DNA of 64,000 bases from Candidula unifasciata (taxonomy: Eukaryota; Mollusca; Gastropoda; Stylommatophora; Geomitridae). Under the pieces are notes generated by a model. It did no database searches. It was not told the origin of the DNA and was given only the letters and a program-made list of their open reading frames with translations. Of the stretch, positions 11,301 to 23,300 are shown one piece after another. Each line of letters starts with the position of its first letter. Position 1 is the first letter of the stretch. The translations under genes and the position numbers were made by a program. The stretch spans positions 12,501 through 76,500 of the forward strand of contig CAJHNH020002076.1 of assembly GCA_905116865.2 (NCBI GenBank). Reading direction: 5' to 3'.

Positions 11301-14300
11301 GTAGCATACCTTACACAGGACATAGAAAATGGCTTCCAGGAAAAGAAGAAAACCCTCAGTCTTTTTGATAAAGTATGGAAGGATGGCTTGATGCTAAAGC
11401 TCTTACATAGTGGAATAAGAGGCAGAATGTACTACTGGATACAAGACTTCCTATCACACAGGCGGGCATCTGTGAAACTAGATGAAGCACATAGTCCCAG
11501 ATTCAAGCTGAGAGCAGGAGTACCACAGGGTAGTGTACTGTCTCCAGTCCTGTTCCTGATCTACATCAACGACCTACCTCAAACTTTACCCAGACATGTA
11601 TCACATTCTCTTCATGCATATGACCTAGCTGTGTGGTACACCTCTGAGTTCATTGGACCTGCCATATCAAAACTCCAGGAAAGTGTGAATAGTGTCATAA
11701 ACTGGGCCAACAAATGGGGCCTCGAAGTAAACAGGAACAAAACTGTAGCAACACTCTTCAAACAGATACTAGACAAAACGCAAAATAGAAGTCTGCGTAC
11801 AATTCTGGGAGCCGTAAAATCTACACCTATTGTAGAAATGGAAAAGGCAGCCAACATCATCCCCTTAGAAGAAAGAAGAAGGACAAAAGCAATTCTACAT
11901 GCTGAAAAAATGAAGAGAATGCTAAACCACCCATTACACGAAAAATTGGCAGCCAGGACAAAAAAACAGAATAAAGCGCACAAGCCTAAACCATCTAACG
12001 AAGGAATTTGGAAAGTCATTCTCTTCACTACTTAACCAACAATGTACACCTGAAGAGCTATCTTTCGATCTCTGGGACTCCGAATTATTGACACTCAATG
12101 TGTCAACATCCATCCTCAACCTGGGAAACAAAGATGCTGAGCCCGCTTTAGTGAAGAAAGCACTCACAATGGAACACCTCAACAACATGTTCCCACAGGA
12201 CAGCTGGACAAGAATCTACACGGATGGATCAGCAAAAGAGGCAACTACGGATGGTGGGGCAGGTGTTTACATAAAACACCCAGATGCCACTACTGTGTCC
12301 CTAGCAGCCCCCACCGGACGAACTTGCTTTAACTACAAGGCAGAACTCTCAGCTCTATTGATGGCAGCAAAGAATATGAACAATCTGCAAATCACTGCAG
12401 GCAGGATAGTTTTTCTCACTGACTCACTGTCAGCTATACAGGCCCTTGAGTCCAAACCTACCGACAGCACACTACAAAGTCTAACACAGGAACTTGCTAT
12501 GTTGTCAAATAAGGCAGAAATTCACTTGCAGTGGATTCTGTCTCACTGTGGCTTTAAAGGCAATGAAAGCGCAGATGCTTTAGCCAAGGAAGACAGACCT
12601 ACCAGCCACTATCTTTTCCAGAAGTCAAAACTCTCAATAAGAGAAAATCAAAAACAGATTAGAAAAGCAACACTGGTTATAACTAGGGAAAAGATTTTCT
12701 GAGGCACTTGAACAGAACAGACCAAGTCACAGTTTTTCGCTTACGCACTGGACACTGCAGACTCAATAAACACTCATATAAAATAGGTATGAGCCAAACA
12801 GCTCTCTGCCAGTGTCTTCATGCTGAACAGACTCCAGAACATATCCTGGAAGACTGTCCTCTCCTGGCGGAGCTGCGGAGCGAGAAATGGCAACACCCAG
12901 TAGAACTGACAACTAAGCTTTGGGGAAACCTAAGAGACCTTGAAAAGACATCCCAGTTTATGACCCATAGTGGCTTATGCGCATGACCAGAGATCGCTGA
13001 AGAAGAAGATCTTTTATTCTATTATATTATAACATATGCGTACAGAAATAATTACAATATATCATTTCTAGATATAATTATTTCACCTGCAAATTTAACC
13101 CATCTTCTGGTCACCGTTTTGAAGGAGATATTTATCATCAGTTCTCGTTATGCCTAGTGGCACATAAGGCTTCAGAGAGGACTTTCCATGCTTTCCTGTC
13201 CTGTGCAATCTTCAGTGCAGTTTTCCATGTCAGAGATGCCGCACTCAGGTCACTTTCATTGTTCGTCTCCATGTTGATTTTGGGCACCACTTTTTTCTCT
13301 TTCCCACTGGTATACATGTGAGAGCTGTTTTGACAGGTATATCAGAAGTCATTCTCATAACGTGGCAAAGCCAATTTGATCTTCTCTTGGTTATCATACT
13401 GTCTAGAATTTCTTGGTTTGTGAATTGAAGTAGTTTAGTGTTTGAGATTGTATCTGGCCAGACAATTTTTATAATTCTATGTAGACATGTGTGGTGGAAG
13501 GTGGGTAGCTTGCGCACATCCTTTTTGGTCATTCTCCAGCATTCTGCTCCATAAAGAAGAACTGGCAAAATGATGCTCTTGTAGAGTCAGAGTTTCGTTC
13601 CACTGCAGTTACTGTTGGATTTCCAAATTTACCTCAACTTTCCAAAAGCAGCTCTAGCTTTGTTCAGGCATGACTGTATGTCTTCCTCTGTCCCTCCCAG
13701 TAAGGACACCACACTACCAAGAAATGTGAAATTGTCTATATTTTCAAGTGTTTGGTTATTTATAGTCCCTAGTTGTTGGTTTGGACAGTTTGTCATGATC
13801 TTAGTCTCCCTTGTATTAATTCTCAGTCCCACCATTTCTGCTGTGCTGTCTAGTCTGTTACTTTTCTCTTGTTTATGTTTATGTAATAGGAGTGCTATAT
13901 CATTTGCAAAATCAAGGTCCTCAAGCATGGTGAATGGAGTCCATTGTATGCCTCTCAATGTCTTGTCTTGTGTGTTCTTTAGTATCCAATCAATCACAAG
14001 GTTAAAGAGGAGGGATGACATAACACATCCCTGTCTTACACCTGTCTTTACTGGGAAAGATGTAATTTTTTATACTGCAGAAAAAGTCTTTATAGAGGAG
14101 AGCAATTATGTTGACTATCTTTTCTGAAATTCCATAATGATGTAGTATTTTCCAGAAACTGTCTCTATAGACACTGTCAAAGGCTTTCTCAAAGTCCACA
14201 AAATTAATATATATACTTCTCTGCCATTTATTGCATTGCTCTAAAATGTTGCGTATGGCAAAGATGTGTTCAGTTGTTCCTCTGCCCTTTCTGAATCCTG

Positions 14301-17300
14301 CTTGCTCCACTCGTAGGCATTTATCTACTCCTTTTTCGAGCCACATTATGATGATTTTACAAACAATTTTGCTTGGTACTGAGAGTAGAGTAATTCCCCT
14401 TCAAAAGAGGAGATATTAGTTGACTGAAAATGTACAGACACATGGATTTTGTACTCTATAGTACAGAATATTTCTTTTCAAACGAAACTGAAAATCAATG
14501 TGTATTATTTTTAAAGCCACTTGAAGAGCGACGAAAGATCAACTAAGAAACTATTTTAATAGGAGGGCGTCTGCACGGAACCAATACTTAACTTTCGCCA
14601 TGCAACAAGATTGGTATCAGACAGGGCACTACAGACAGCAATGTTAAACAGATACAGTGGTAACAAGAGCCAGAGGTCAATCACGTAGAATATGGATGAC
14701 AAAAATATCAAAGACACTGATACGCCGGCGGACGGGTGTACTTATGGGGCGAGCAAGACTAACTGACCCAGCTTTCAACATTTACTGGATTTGAAATGGA
14801 TCCACAATGATCAGCAAAAGGATATGGTCATGTACTGACATGATGATTATAATCAATTATCTTGTATACTATACAACAGACATTGCATGTGTCAGTCTAT
14901 CACACAGTACAGTACTGGCCTTATTTTTGGGTGTTGTTATTGTATGATAGTCTAGTGTAGTGGGTATCATGTCCGCCTTACAATCGCAAAGTCTTATGCT
15001 AAACCCCCGGCTGGACTTTTTTTTTAAAACTAAATTTTCGCTTTAACTTCCTGCCACTTTTTGGCAACAGATGACTCAAGTATTATTTTTTGTTTTTAAT
15101 GTAATTACTTAGGGAATACAATTAATTATGATTAAAGTTGCAGCCATGGTAGATTTATCAATCAAATTTTGGAGTAGTGACTGGAAACAGTTCTTCCCAT
15201 TAATCACACCCTCTGTGAGGAGTGGTAGCTTCTTCGGTCAAAACTGTGGGGCGAAGTTTGTGGAGTCTGTGAAACTCTTATTTAGAGTTTCTACTACAAA
15301 TACGGCAGCGCGGAATGAAAAGGATACATTTTCTTTCCCTTTTCTTAGCGAAGCTCGACAATTCAATCTAGTTTATAGTGGTTACTTTAGGTAAAGACAA
15401 GGTTTCTTAGCGTCGCCATTATGCGTCTGACTTGTCAGAGCTCTGGCCAACTACACACCTCCCTAGGGTAAATTTGTTTAGGTGTACAAATATATCCCTC
15501 AACGTGGACGCATCTTTTGCGTTTTAAGGGTAGAAAAGTATTGTGCAAAGGGGATACTTTTTTTTCCCCACAGTGCAGATTGGAACGTAACAGTGAAAGG
15601 GTTGAAATGTGGCATTTGTGCCTTTCTGTCTATTACATTATATTTTATTCTCACATATAAATAGGGGCTTTTAAGCTGAAATGCTATAGAAAGATTCTCA
15701 GAATACCTTGGACAAAAAGAACAGAAAAAATGACACCATTAAAGATCTGAACAGTGACTTGTCTCGGAAACTGACAATTTTGGGCCATATCAAGCGCCAC
15801 TAGAAAATAATATCAATAGGCGTGGAACTGGGGCAGGGGCTGACCAGCACGAAGATGGACACAGAAAATAAGTGACACCTTTGGGAGGAAAGTGCACGAG
15901 GTGAATCTGACGAGAGACCAATTTTCTTATAGGCAGAACATGAGTGTGACGTTTTGCAAAAGCACTGCTACATGATGATAATTATCTTATACTATCTAGG
16001 TACATTTAAATGACACAAATGATGACAGCCACAAGTGACCTTCTGTATATGACTCATCGTCATCCTCCAGGATGCTCTGATTGTCCTCATCTTCCTCCGA
16101 GGTGTCATCGTACATATTACCGGCAGCCTCTTCCCTCTGGACAAACAGCTAAGATAAAATACAACAACACCAAAGACAAATGACAGTTTATATATATTTC
16201 CAATAACACAAATTGACATATTCTCAATGATTCACATGACTATAACAAAATTAACAGCAACTAGAAAGGAATTTGATTGTTTCTTCTTCTAGTTCACTAT
16301 GAAAAACATGGAAGGGGAAGGGGGGTGGGGAGGAGAGAGTTAAAGGAAAGATAGAGAGAAAGGGAAGAAGAAGACTAGAGGAGAGAGAGAGAATGCAAGA
16401 GACAGGCTGGGGGGGGGGGGGGGCTGGGGGAGATTGAGAGAACAGAGTGATAGAGAGGTAAGGGACGAAATGAGACAAAGGATGGAGAAAGGAGAAGAAA
16501 GAGGCAAAACATTCACTTGCAGTGGAGATGTTTTTTTTTTTTTAGATGAATGCAAAAAAAAAAAAATTAATGAAATTATAGAGAAACGAACATGGCTGTC
16601 TTCCTCAAGACAGATAAAAGTCTAATTAAAATAATAAGACACAAAGAGTCTTGTGTTTTCTGAACATGTTATTAAAAGAAAATGCTTGAAAAATTGGTAA
16701 CAGTTGGCAGGACTGATGGAAAGAGAGCAAGAGAAAGGCAAATAGATGGCTCAGCCGCATAGATCAGGATAGACAACAGCACTGACCTGTACCGTTTTTC
16801 TGATGTGTGAGACTGAAATACGGCAAAGACAGCCTATGCTTGCAAGCACGGCACATGATGATGATGACCCAAAGACAACTTATTGTAAACATCAGAATCA
16901 AGCAACTGTCAGCGGTTGAGATATACAGGTATTCTGCATGAACTACGATTCAACTTAAAGAATATCAGACCAACCTCCACTACTGCCTTGATGGCACTCA
17001 TGGTTTTAGGTTGTGACTTCTCTGTGTACTTCACATCCGTCTGCAGGCTCATCATGATCTTGCGGTAAGATTCTTTGTGCTGAACCAGGCCCCTCAGTAT
17101 GCCAAGGCACTGAGGAAACAGGAGAACTGACACTTTACAACCATATAAACTGAGGAAACAGAACTTACACTTTACAACCATATAAGCTGAGGAAACAGAA
17201 CTGACACTTTACAACCATATACACTGAGAAAACAGGAGGACTGGCACTTTACAACCATATAAGCTGAGGAAACAGAACTGACACTTTAAACCATATGACC

Positions 17301-20300
17301 TGAGGAACCAGAACTGACACTTTACAACCATATACACTGAGAAAACAGGAGGACTGACACTTTACAACCATATAAGCTGAGGAAACAGAAGGACTGACAC
17401 TTTAAACCATATAAACTGAGGAAACAGAAGGACTGACACTTTACAACTACATACACTGAGGAAACAGAAGGACTGACACTTTACAACCATATAAACTGAG
17501 GAAACAGAACTGACACTTTACAACCATATAAGCTGAGGAAACAGAACTGACACTTTACAACCATATACACTGAGAAAACAGGAGGACTGGCACTTTACAA
17601 CCATATAAGCTGAGGAAACAGAACTGACACTTTAAACCATATAAACTGAGGAAACAGAAGGACTGACACTTTACAACCACATACACTGAGGAAACAGAAG
17701 GACTGACACATTACAACCATATAAACTGAGGAAACAGAACTGACACTTTACAACCATATACACTGAGAAAACAGGATGACTGACACTTTACAACCATATA
17801 AGCTGAGGAAACAGAACTGACACTTTAAACCATATGACCTGAGGAAACAGAACTGACACTTTACAACCATATACACTGAGAAAACAGGAGGACTGACACT
17901 TTACAACCATATAAGCTGAGGAAACAGAAGGACTGACACTTTAAACCATATAAACTGAGGAAACAGAAGGACTGACACTTTACAACTACATACACTGAGG
18001 AAACAGAAGGACTGACACTTTACAACCATATAAACTGAGGAAACAGAACTGACACTTTACAACCATATACACTGAGAAAACAGGAGGACTGACACTTTAC
18101 AACCATATAAGCTGAGGAAACAGAACTGACACTTTAAACCATATGACCTGAGGAAACAGAACTGACACTTTACAACCATATACACTGAGAAAACAGGAGG
18201 ACTGACACTTTACAACCATATAAGCTGAGGAAACAGAACTGACACTTTATACCATATAAACTGAGGAAACAGAAGGACTGACACTTTACAACCACATACA
18301 CTGAGGAAACAGAAGGACTGACACTTTACAACCATATAAACTGAGGAAACAGAAGGACTGACACTTTACAATCATATACACTGAGGAAACAGGAGGACTG
18401 ATACTTTACAACCATATACACTGAGGAAACATACACTTTACAACCATATACACTGAGGAAACAGGAGAGCTGACACCTTACAATCATATACACTGAGGAA
18501 ACAGAACTGACACTTTACAACCATATACACTGAGGAAACAGAACTGACACCTTACAATCATATACACTGAGGAAACAGAACTGACACTTTACAACCATAT
18601 ACACTGAGGAAACAGGAGGACTGATACTTTACAACCATATACTCTGAGGAAACAGGAGGACTGATACTTTACAACCATATACTCTGAGGAAACAGGAGGA
18701 CTGATACTTTACAACCATATACACGCAGGAAACAGGAGAACTGATACTTTACAACCATTTACATTGAGGAAACAGGACGACTGACATTTTACAACCACAT
18801 AGAGGGGGGGGGGGGGGGGGGGAGAGAAAGAGAATGGGTGGTTAAGAGCCCTGGTCCTGTCATTATCAGTCCATTTGTTGTTAAACATGACTTGTTTTGT
18901 GTCTCACAAGTCATGATTATGAAAATGACACTTTACATTCACGTAGCGATATCAGCACTTATATGCTCCCCGAGTTCCTTTAAGCATGCCACAGTTTATG
19001 AGGGAAACAAATTTAGTAAAGACAATTGCATTAATAAGTTTGTTACAAGCAGCCAGAACAATATTGTTCTGTGTCCTATTTCTCGACATAGTCCTTGCAA
19101 CTTTTGTAGTTCCCCGATCCACAAGACTGAATGCCCACCAGGTAGAGGCTTTTGGGTGTTGCCAGTAACCAAGTCTGCACCATCGACATCACCTCGTTAT
19201 CATCTGCAAACCTTTGACCCTGTTTTTAAATCCTTCCGCATATTTATACTTTTCTCTGACACAAATAACTGAATTCGTATTGAACTTTCATTCTTTTGAT
19301 AAATTTAAGGTTTAACACCCTCTGCCCATTATTTGAAGAAAAAAAAACAACAACACCTTGTTGTTCTTCCATGGTAAATTACCATGTAAACAGGGTTGCC
19401 ACCGTCTTGAATGAGCTGTTTAGCATCCACATACTGCAAAATCACCACATGTAGTTTCGGTATCTGAAATAATATTTTTTCCTCTGCTTACTGTATCATG
19501 CAGACTAGGATACAATTGCTTTTTCTTAGTGACTTCCCCTTGTACATAGGTGATAAGATAGTCATTGTATTTCTAAGTAAGTCCAGAGATCTTTCTTGCA
19601 ACAAAATCTGTGCAAATCTATACTCAGCTGCTATTCACAAGTCTGATATTAACTTTCTATGTTACTGCTTCGACAGAACTGTGGACAGACTATATCCGAC
19701 AAACTATAGTTCTATTAAAATCTGGACTAAAATGTCCCTGTTACTAAGTATTCCTTCTGCCGATATTAGGCCTGCTTTGCCTCAGTCTACTCTCGTCCCG
19801 GAGGAATATCCTCTCTTCTCAATGTGTCAGCAGTTTGTAACATGTCGGCCACCTGTCAAACAGGACAGTTATTCTACTGCAGTAAATTATTTAGTCTGTT
19901 AGCACATTTATCTTCTAACATGCATTTTTTGGTCTCAAATGGAAATTGCCAATGAGCATCTCCTGTCCATACACAAAGCAGGATGTCAGACATTCCTTGT
20001 GATCTCTGGTGGTCATTAGCCTGGAGTTTGCCTGTGTGCTCATCCCCCCCCCCCCACCTGGCCTTGTCTCAACCAATCATGTAATCCCTCTTCTGCTCTT
20101 TTTTCCTCCATATACATGAATTTAATAGCCCATAAATTTTTGTTTTATAACCCAACACTGGTGAATAACCATTTACATCCATACACACTGATCAAACATT
20201 TCTGAAGGACACTTTACACCCATAGACATTACCAATCAAATAGTTCATCAAATTTTTTTTGGGGGGGGGGGGGGGGTGGGGGGGGGGGGGGGGGGAATTT

Positions 20301-23300
20301 CAAATTTTCTGAATAAGTTTAACTATTAATAATAAAAGCCAGGACATACCAATAAGTCCAACTCGAACCTTTTCTCCGTGGGGATATACCAATGTGCTGT
20401 AGTCAAGCACTGAACGATGGTTTCCATCAGAGAGGTCTCCATCTCCGAGTCCAGATTCCTCAGCTCTGAAAGCCAATTTGTCAAAACTTGAAACAGCAAG
20501 CAGTAAATCAGAGCCATTAAATTGATGGCCTGTGGGCCTATCAAGTGGCCCTCATGTCACTGTCAATACTACTGCGGGAGCTCCAGTCTCTGGCCTGTGA
20601 CAATCCCAAGTATTAACACACTGACCCAGGACTAAACTTAGTTCAATAGCCCTGCACTAAATATCCAAACATTACAAATCTTCCACAAATAAAAACATTA
20701 TATACTTTCTCTTCCTCTTTTCTCTACCCCTGGAATGCCTTATAGCGTCAGGGTAAGAAGAGATATCTGGAACAGGCCTTTCTGTTCGCTGTGTCTCTGA
20801 TATGTGTGCAGTCCATGTTTTGCGTGGTGGACCTCTGGCAGTTACCGCTGTATCTGCATAACTGTTGCGTGCTGATTTGGGAGAGTGTAATAGTGTGTGA
20901 AGGGACAGAGGGGTATGATAGTACTTTCTGTGAGTTCAAGGGGAACAGGGTCAACACTGGCCTGAGTACTGAGGGGGAGAGAATGTTGACCAGTGAAAAT
21001 GTATTATCATGAACGAGGCCTGCACGCACGAGAAAGTAGACGCGTGGGTTTCTGTGTGGGGGCTGACAAGCATGGATAACGAGACCCGCAGAGAAAGGCT
21101 GAATTATGTGATAAGGTGATTCTCATGTAACATCAGCCACCCACATAAGCGCTATCCTCGAGAACACCCACACGAGCGTTATCCTCGAGAATCCCCACAT
21201 GATCATGATTCCCGAGAACGCTCACACGCCCACATGAGTTTGGCAGAGATATATAGGGCTGAGTGGTCAGCTGAGTCAGTAAGAGTCCGACAGTCAGAGC
21301 AAGACAGAGAGACCAAGTCGCGGAGCAAAGATGGGGTGACCCGTTTGCTATGAAGCTGAAACTAAGACTACCAGACAGAGTACCGTACAACTATCAGGCA
21401 TCAAGGTCTGAGTAAGGGTTGTGGTACTGGTCGAAGGTATAGTCCCACTGGCAAAGTAAGTCCAAGGAGACTTGATGCTCCAATAGTTACTGTTCTGGGT
21501 GACGACGTGAGGAGACATAAGGTCACCACGGAAACAGAACAGTAGGGATGCCGACGAGAGCTGTGTGCTACAGGGGACTTGTGTTAGAAGTCCTGTCAGT
21601 CATCGGAGTCCTTCGACAGGCTGAGGTGCTGTGGGCACATGCTTGAGAACGCGCAAGTGAAGTCCGTCTTCAGTCAGCCGTTGTTGTCTGCTGAAATAAT
21701 ATCAAGGTCCAGTGAATAGGAGAATTCGTCCTGTTCAGCTGTACGGTGAGCCCAGAGTTGTGGGACGCTGTAGACCTGTGGAGCTGTAGTGGTTAGGGAG
21801 AGGTGGCTACAAGTTGAGAGAGAGGGAGTGAGGACTAAATGGACTATGTTTAAATGTCAATTAGGATCAATGTCTACATCTCTGCAGTTGTGTCCTGTAA
21901 CCTGTTGAATAAAATGTATGACGGAGCTACTGTCGTCGAGTCCTGCTTCGAGTGAGAGGGAGCTAAAGTTTTACCTTCTGGACACTTGGAAGTGTGCTGA
22001 TTAGTGTGTAACTCAGATAGCACACAACAATAACACTGCTCTCTTTCTGATGCCAGTCTTGTTATATGGCCAAACCATTTGACTTGCTGTCTAGCTGCAA
22101 ACTTCAATATTGGTTCTGAGCTGACTCTTCTCCTGATATCATCGTTCCTAAGTCGATCTTTCCTCCGGACACCAAGTATAGTACGTAAACATTTTATTTC
22201 TCTTGTGACTATTTTCCTTCTGTCTTCTGAAGACAGTGTCTATGTTTGACATTGATAGGGTTGGTAAGAATATTGTGTTGAACAGTGTTCTTTTCCCTGA
22301 CAAATAAGCTAGCTCTTTAAAGAGATGTGCATGCAAAACTCTAGTCATGGCACAAGACTCAAGTCCAGTTATACACTCACGTCAGGAATCCAGTCCCACA
22401 ACCAGTACATTGCATTTGTGTTCTCTTTACTAAATGTGGGTTCCAGGAGCTAATTTTCAGGGAGGTAACTGAGACCCACTGCCCCCTACAAGCATGCCAT
22501 AGAGGTGACTAATTAGAGTGCTGCCCCCTACAAGCATGCCACAGAGGTGACTAATTAGAGGGCTGCCCCCTACAGGCATGCCACAGAGGTGACTAATTAG
22601 AGGGCTGCCCCCTACAAGCATGCCACAGAGGTGACTAATTAGAGGGCTGCCCCCTACAAGCATGCCATAGATGTGACTAATTAGAGGGCTGCCCCCTACA
22701 AGCATGCCATAGAGGTGACTAATTAGAGGGCTGCCCCCTACAAGCATGACTAATTAGAGGGCTGCCCCCTACAAGGCCACAGAGGTGACTTAGAGGTGAC
22801 TAATTAGAGGGCTGCCCCCTACAGGCATGCCACAGAGGTGACTAATTAGAGGGCTGCCCCCTACAGGCATGCCACAGAGGTGACTAATTAGAGGGCTGCC
22901 CCCTACAAGCATGCCATAGATGTGACTAATTAGAGGGCTGCCCCCTACAAGCATGCCACAGAGGTGACTAATTAGAGGGCTGCCCCCTACAAGCATGCCA
23001 TAGATGTGACTAATTAGAGGGCTGCCCCCTACAAGCATGCCACAGAGGTGACTAATTAGAGGGCTGCCCCCTACAAGCATGCCATAGAGGTGATTAATTA
23101 GAGGGCTGCCCCCTACAAGCATGCCATAGATGTGACTAATTAGAGGGCTGCCCCCCTACAAGCATGCCACAGAGGTGACTAATTAGAGGGCTGCCCCCTA
23201 CAAGCATGCCACAGAGGTGACTAATTAGAGGGTTTACTAAAATTAGTCATATTGGACCAAAAAGTGCAAATATTGCAGCTTAGCTAATAATAACCACAGG

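Larger units (their letters stand above)
9241..13010 (+). mobile_element. I-type LINE, near full length, inactive
   Basis: The order is a 5' non-coding or ORF1-like remnant (9,241-9,620), apurinic endonuclease, reverse transcriptase, RNase H and a C-terminal Cys/His region, ending at a short GAA-rich tail (about 12,998-13,008). RNase H places it in the I group of LINEs rather than RTE or CR1. Frame breaks near 9,712, 12,003 and 12,700 and lost catalytic residues show that it is dead. It lies in the same WAPL intron from which an exon is unaccounted for, antisense to WAPL. No target-site duplication was found. Confidence 0.8.

Noticed and set aside
17110..18805. CRISPR-like array
   Set aside because: The repeats are contiguous with no unique spacers, and the context is an animal intron.
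20030..20320. Poly-C/poly-G tracts as a biological telomere or origin signal
   Set aside because: They are simple homopolymers without a telomere unit; more likely slippage or assembly-prone sequence.
22457..23122. Two long minus-strand frames with repeated MLVGGSPLISHL
   Set aside because: They are produced by a 42-bp tandem repeat in an intron, with no start context, and the unit is LINE-tail DNA.
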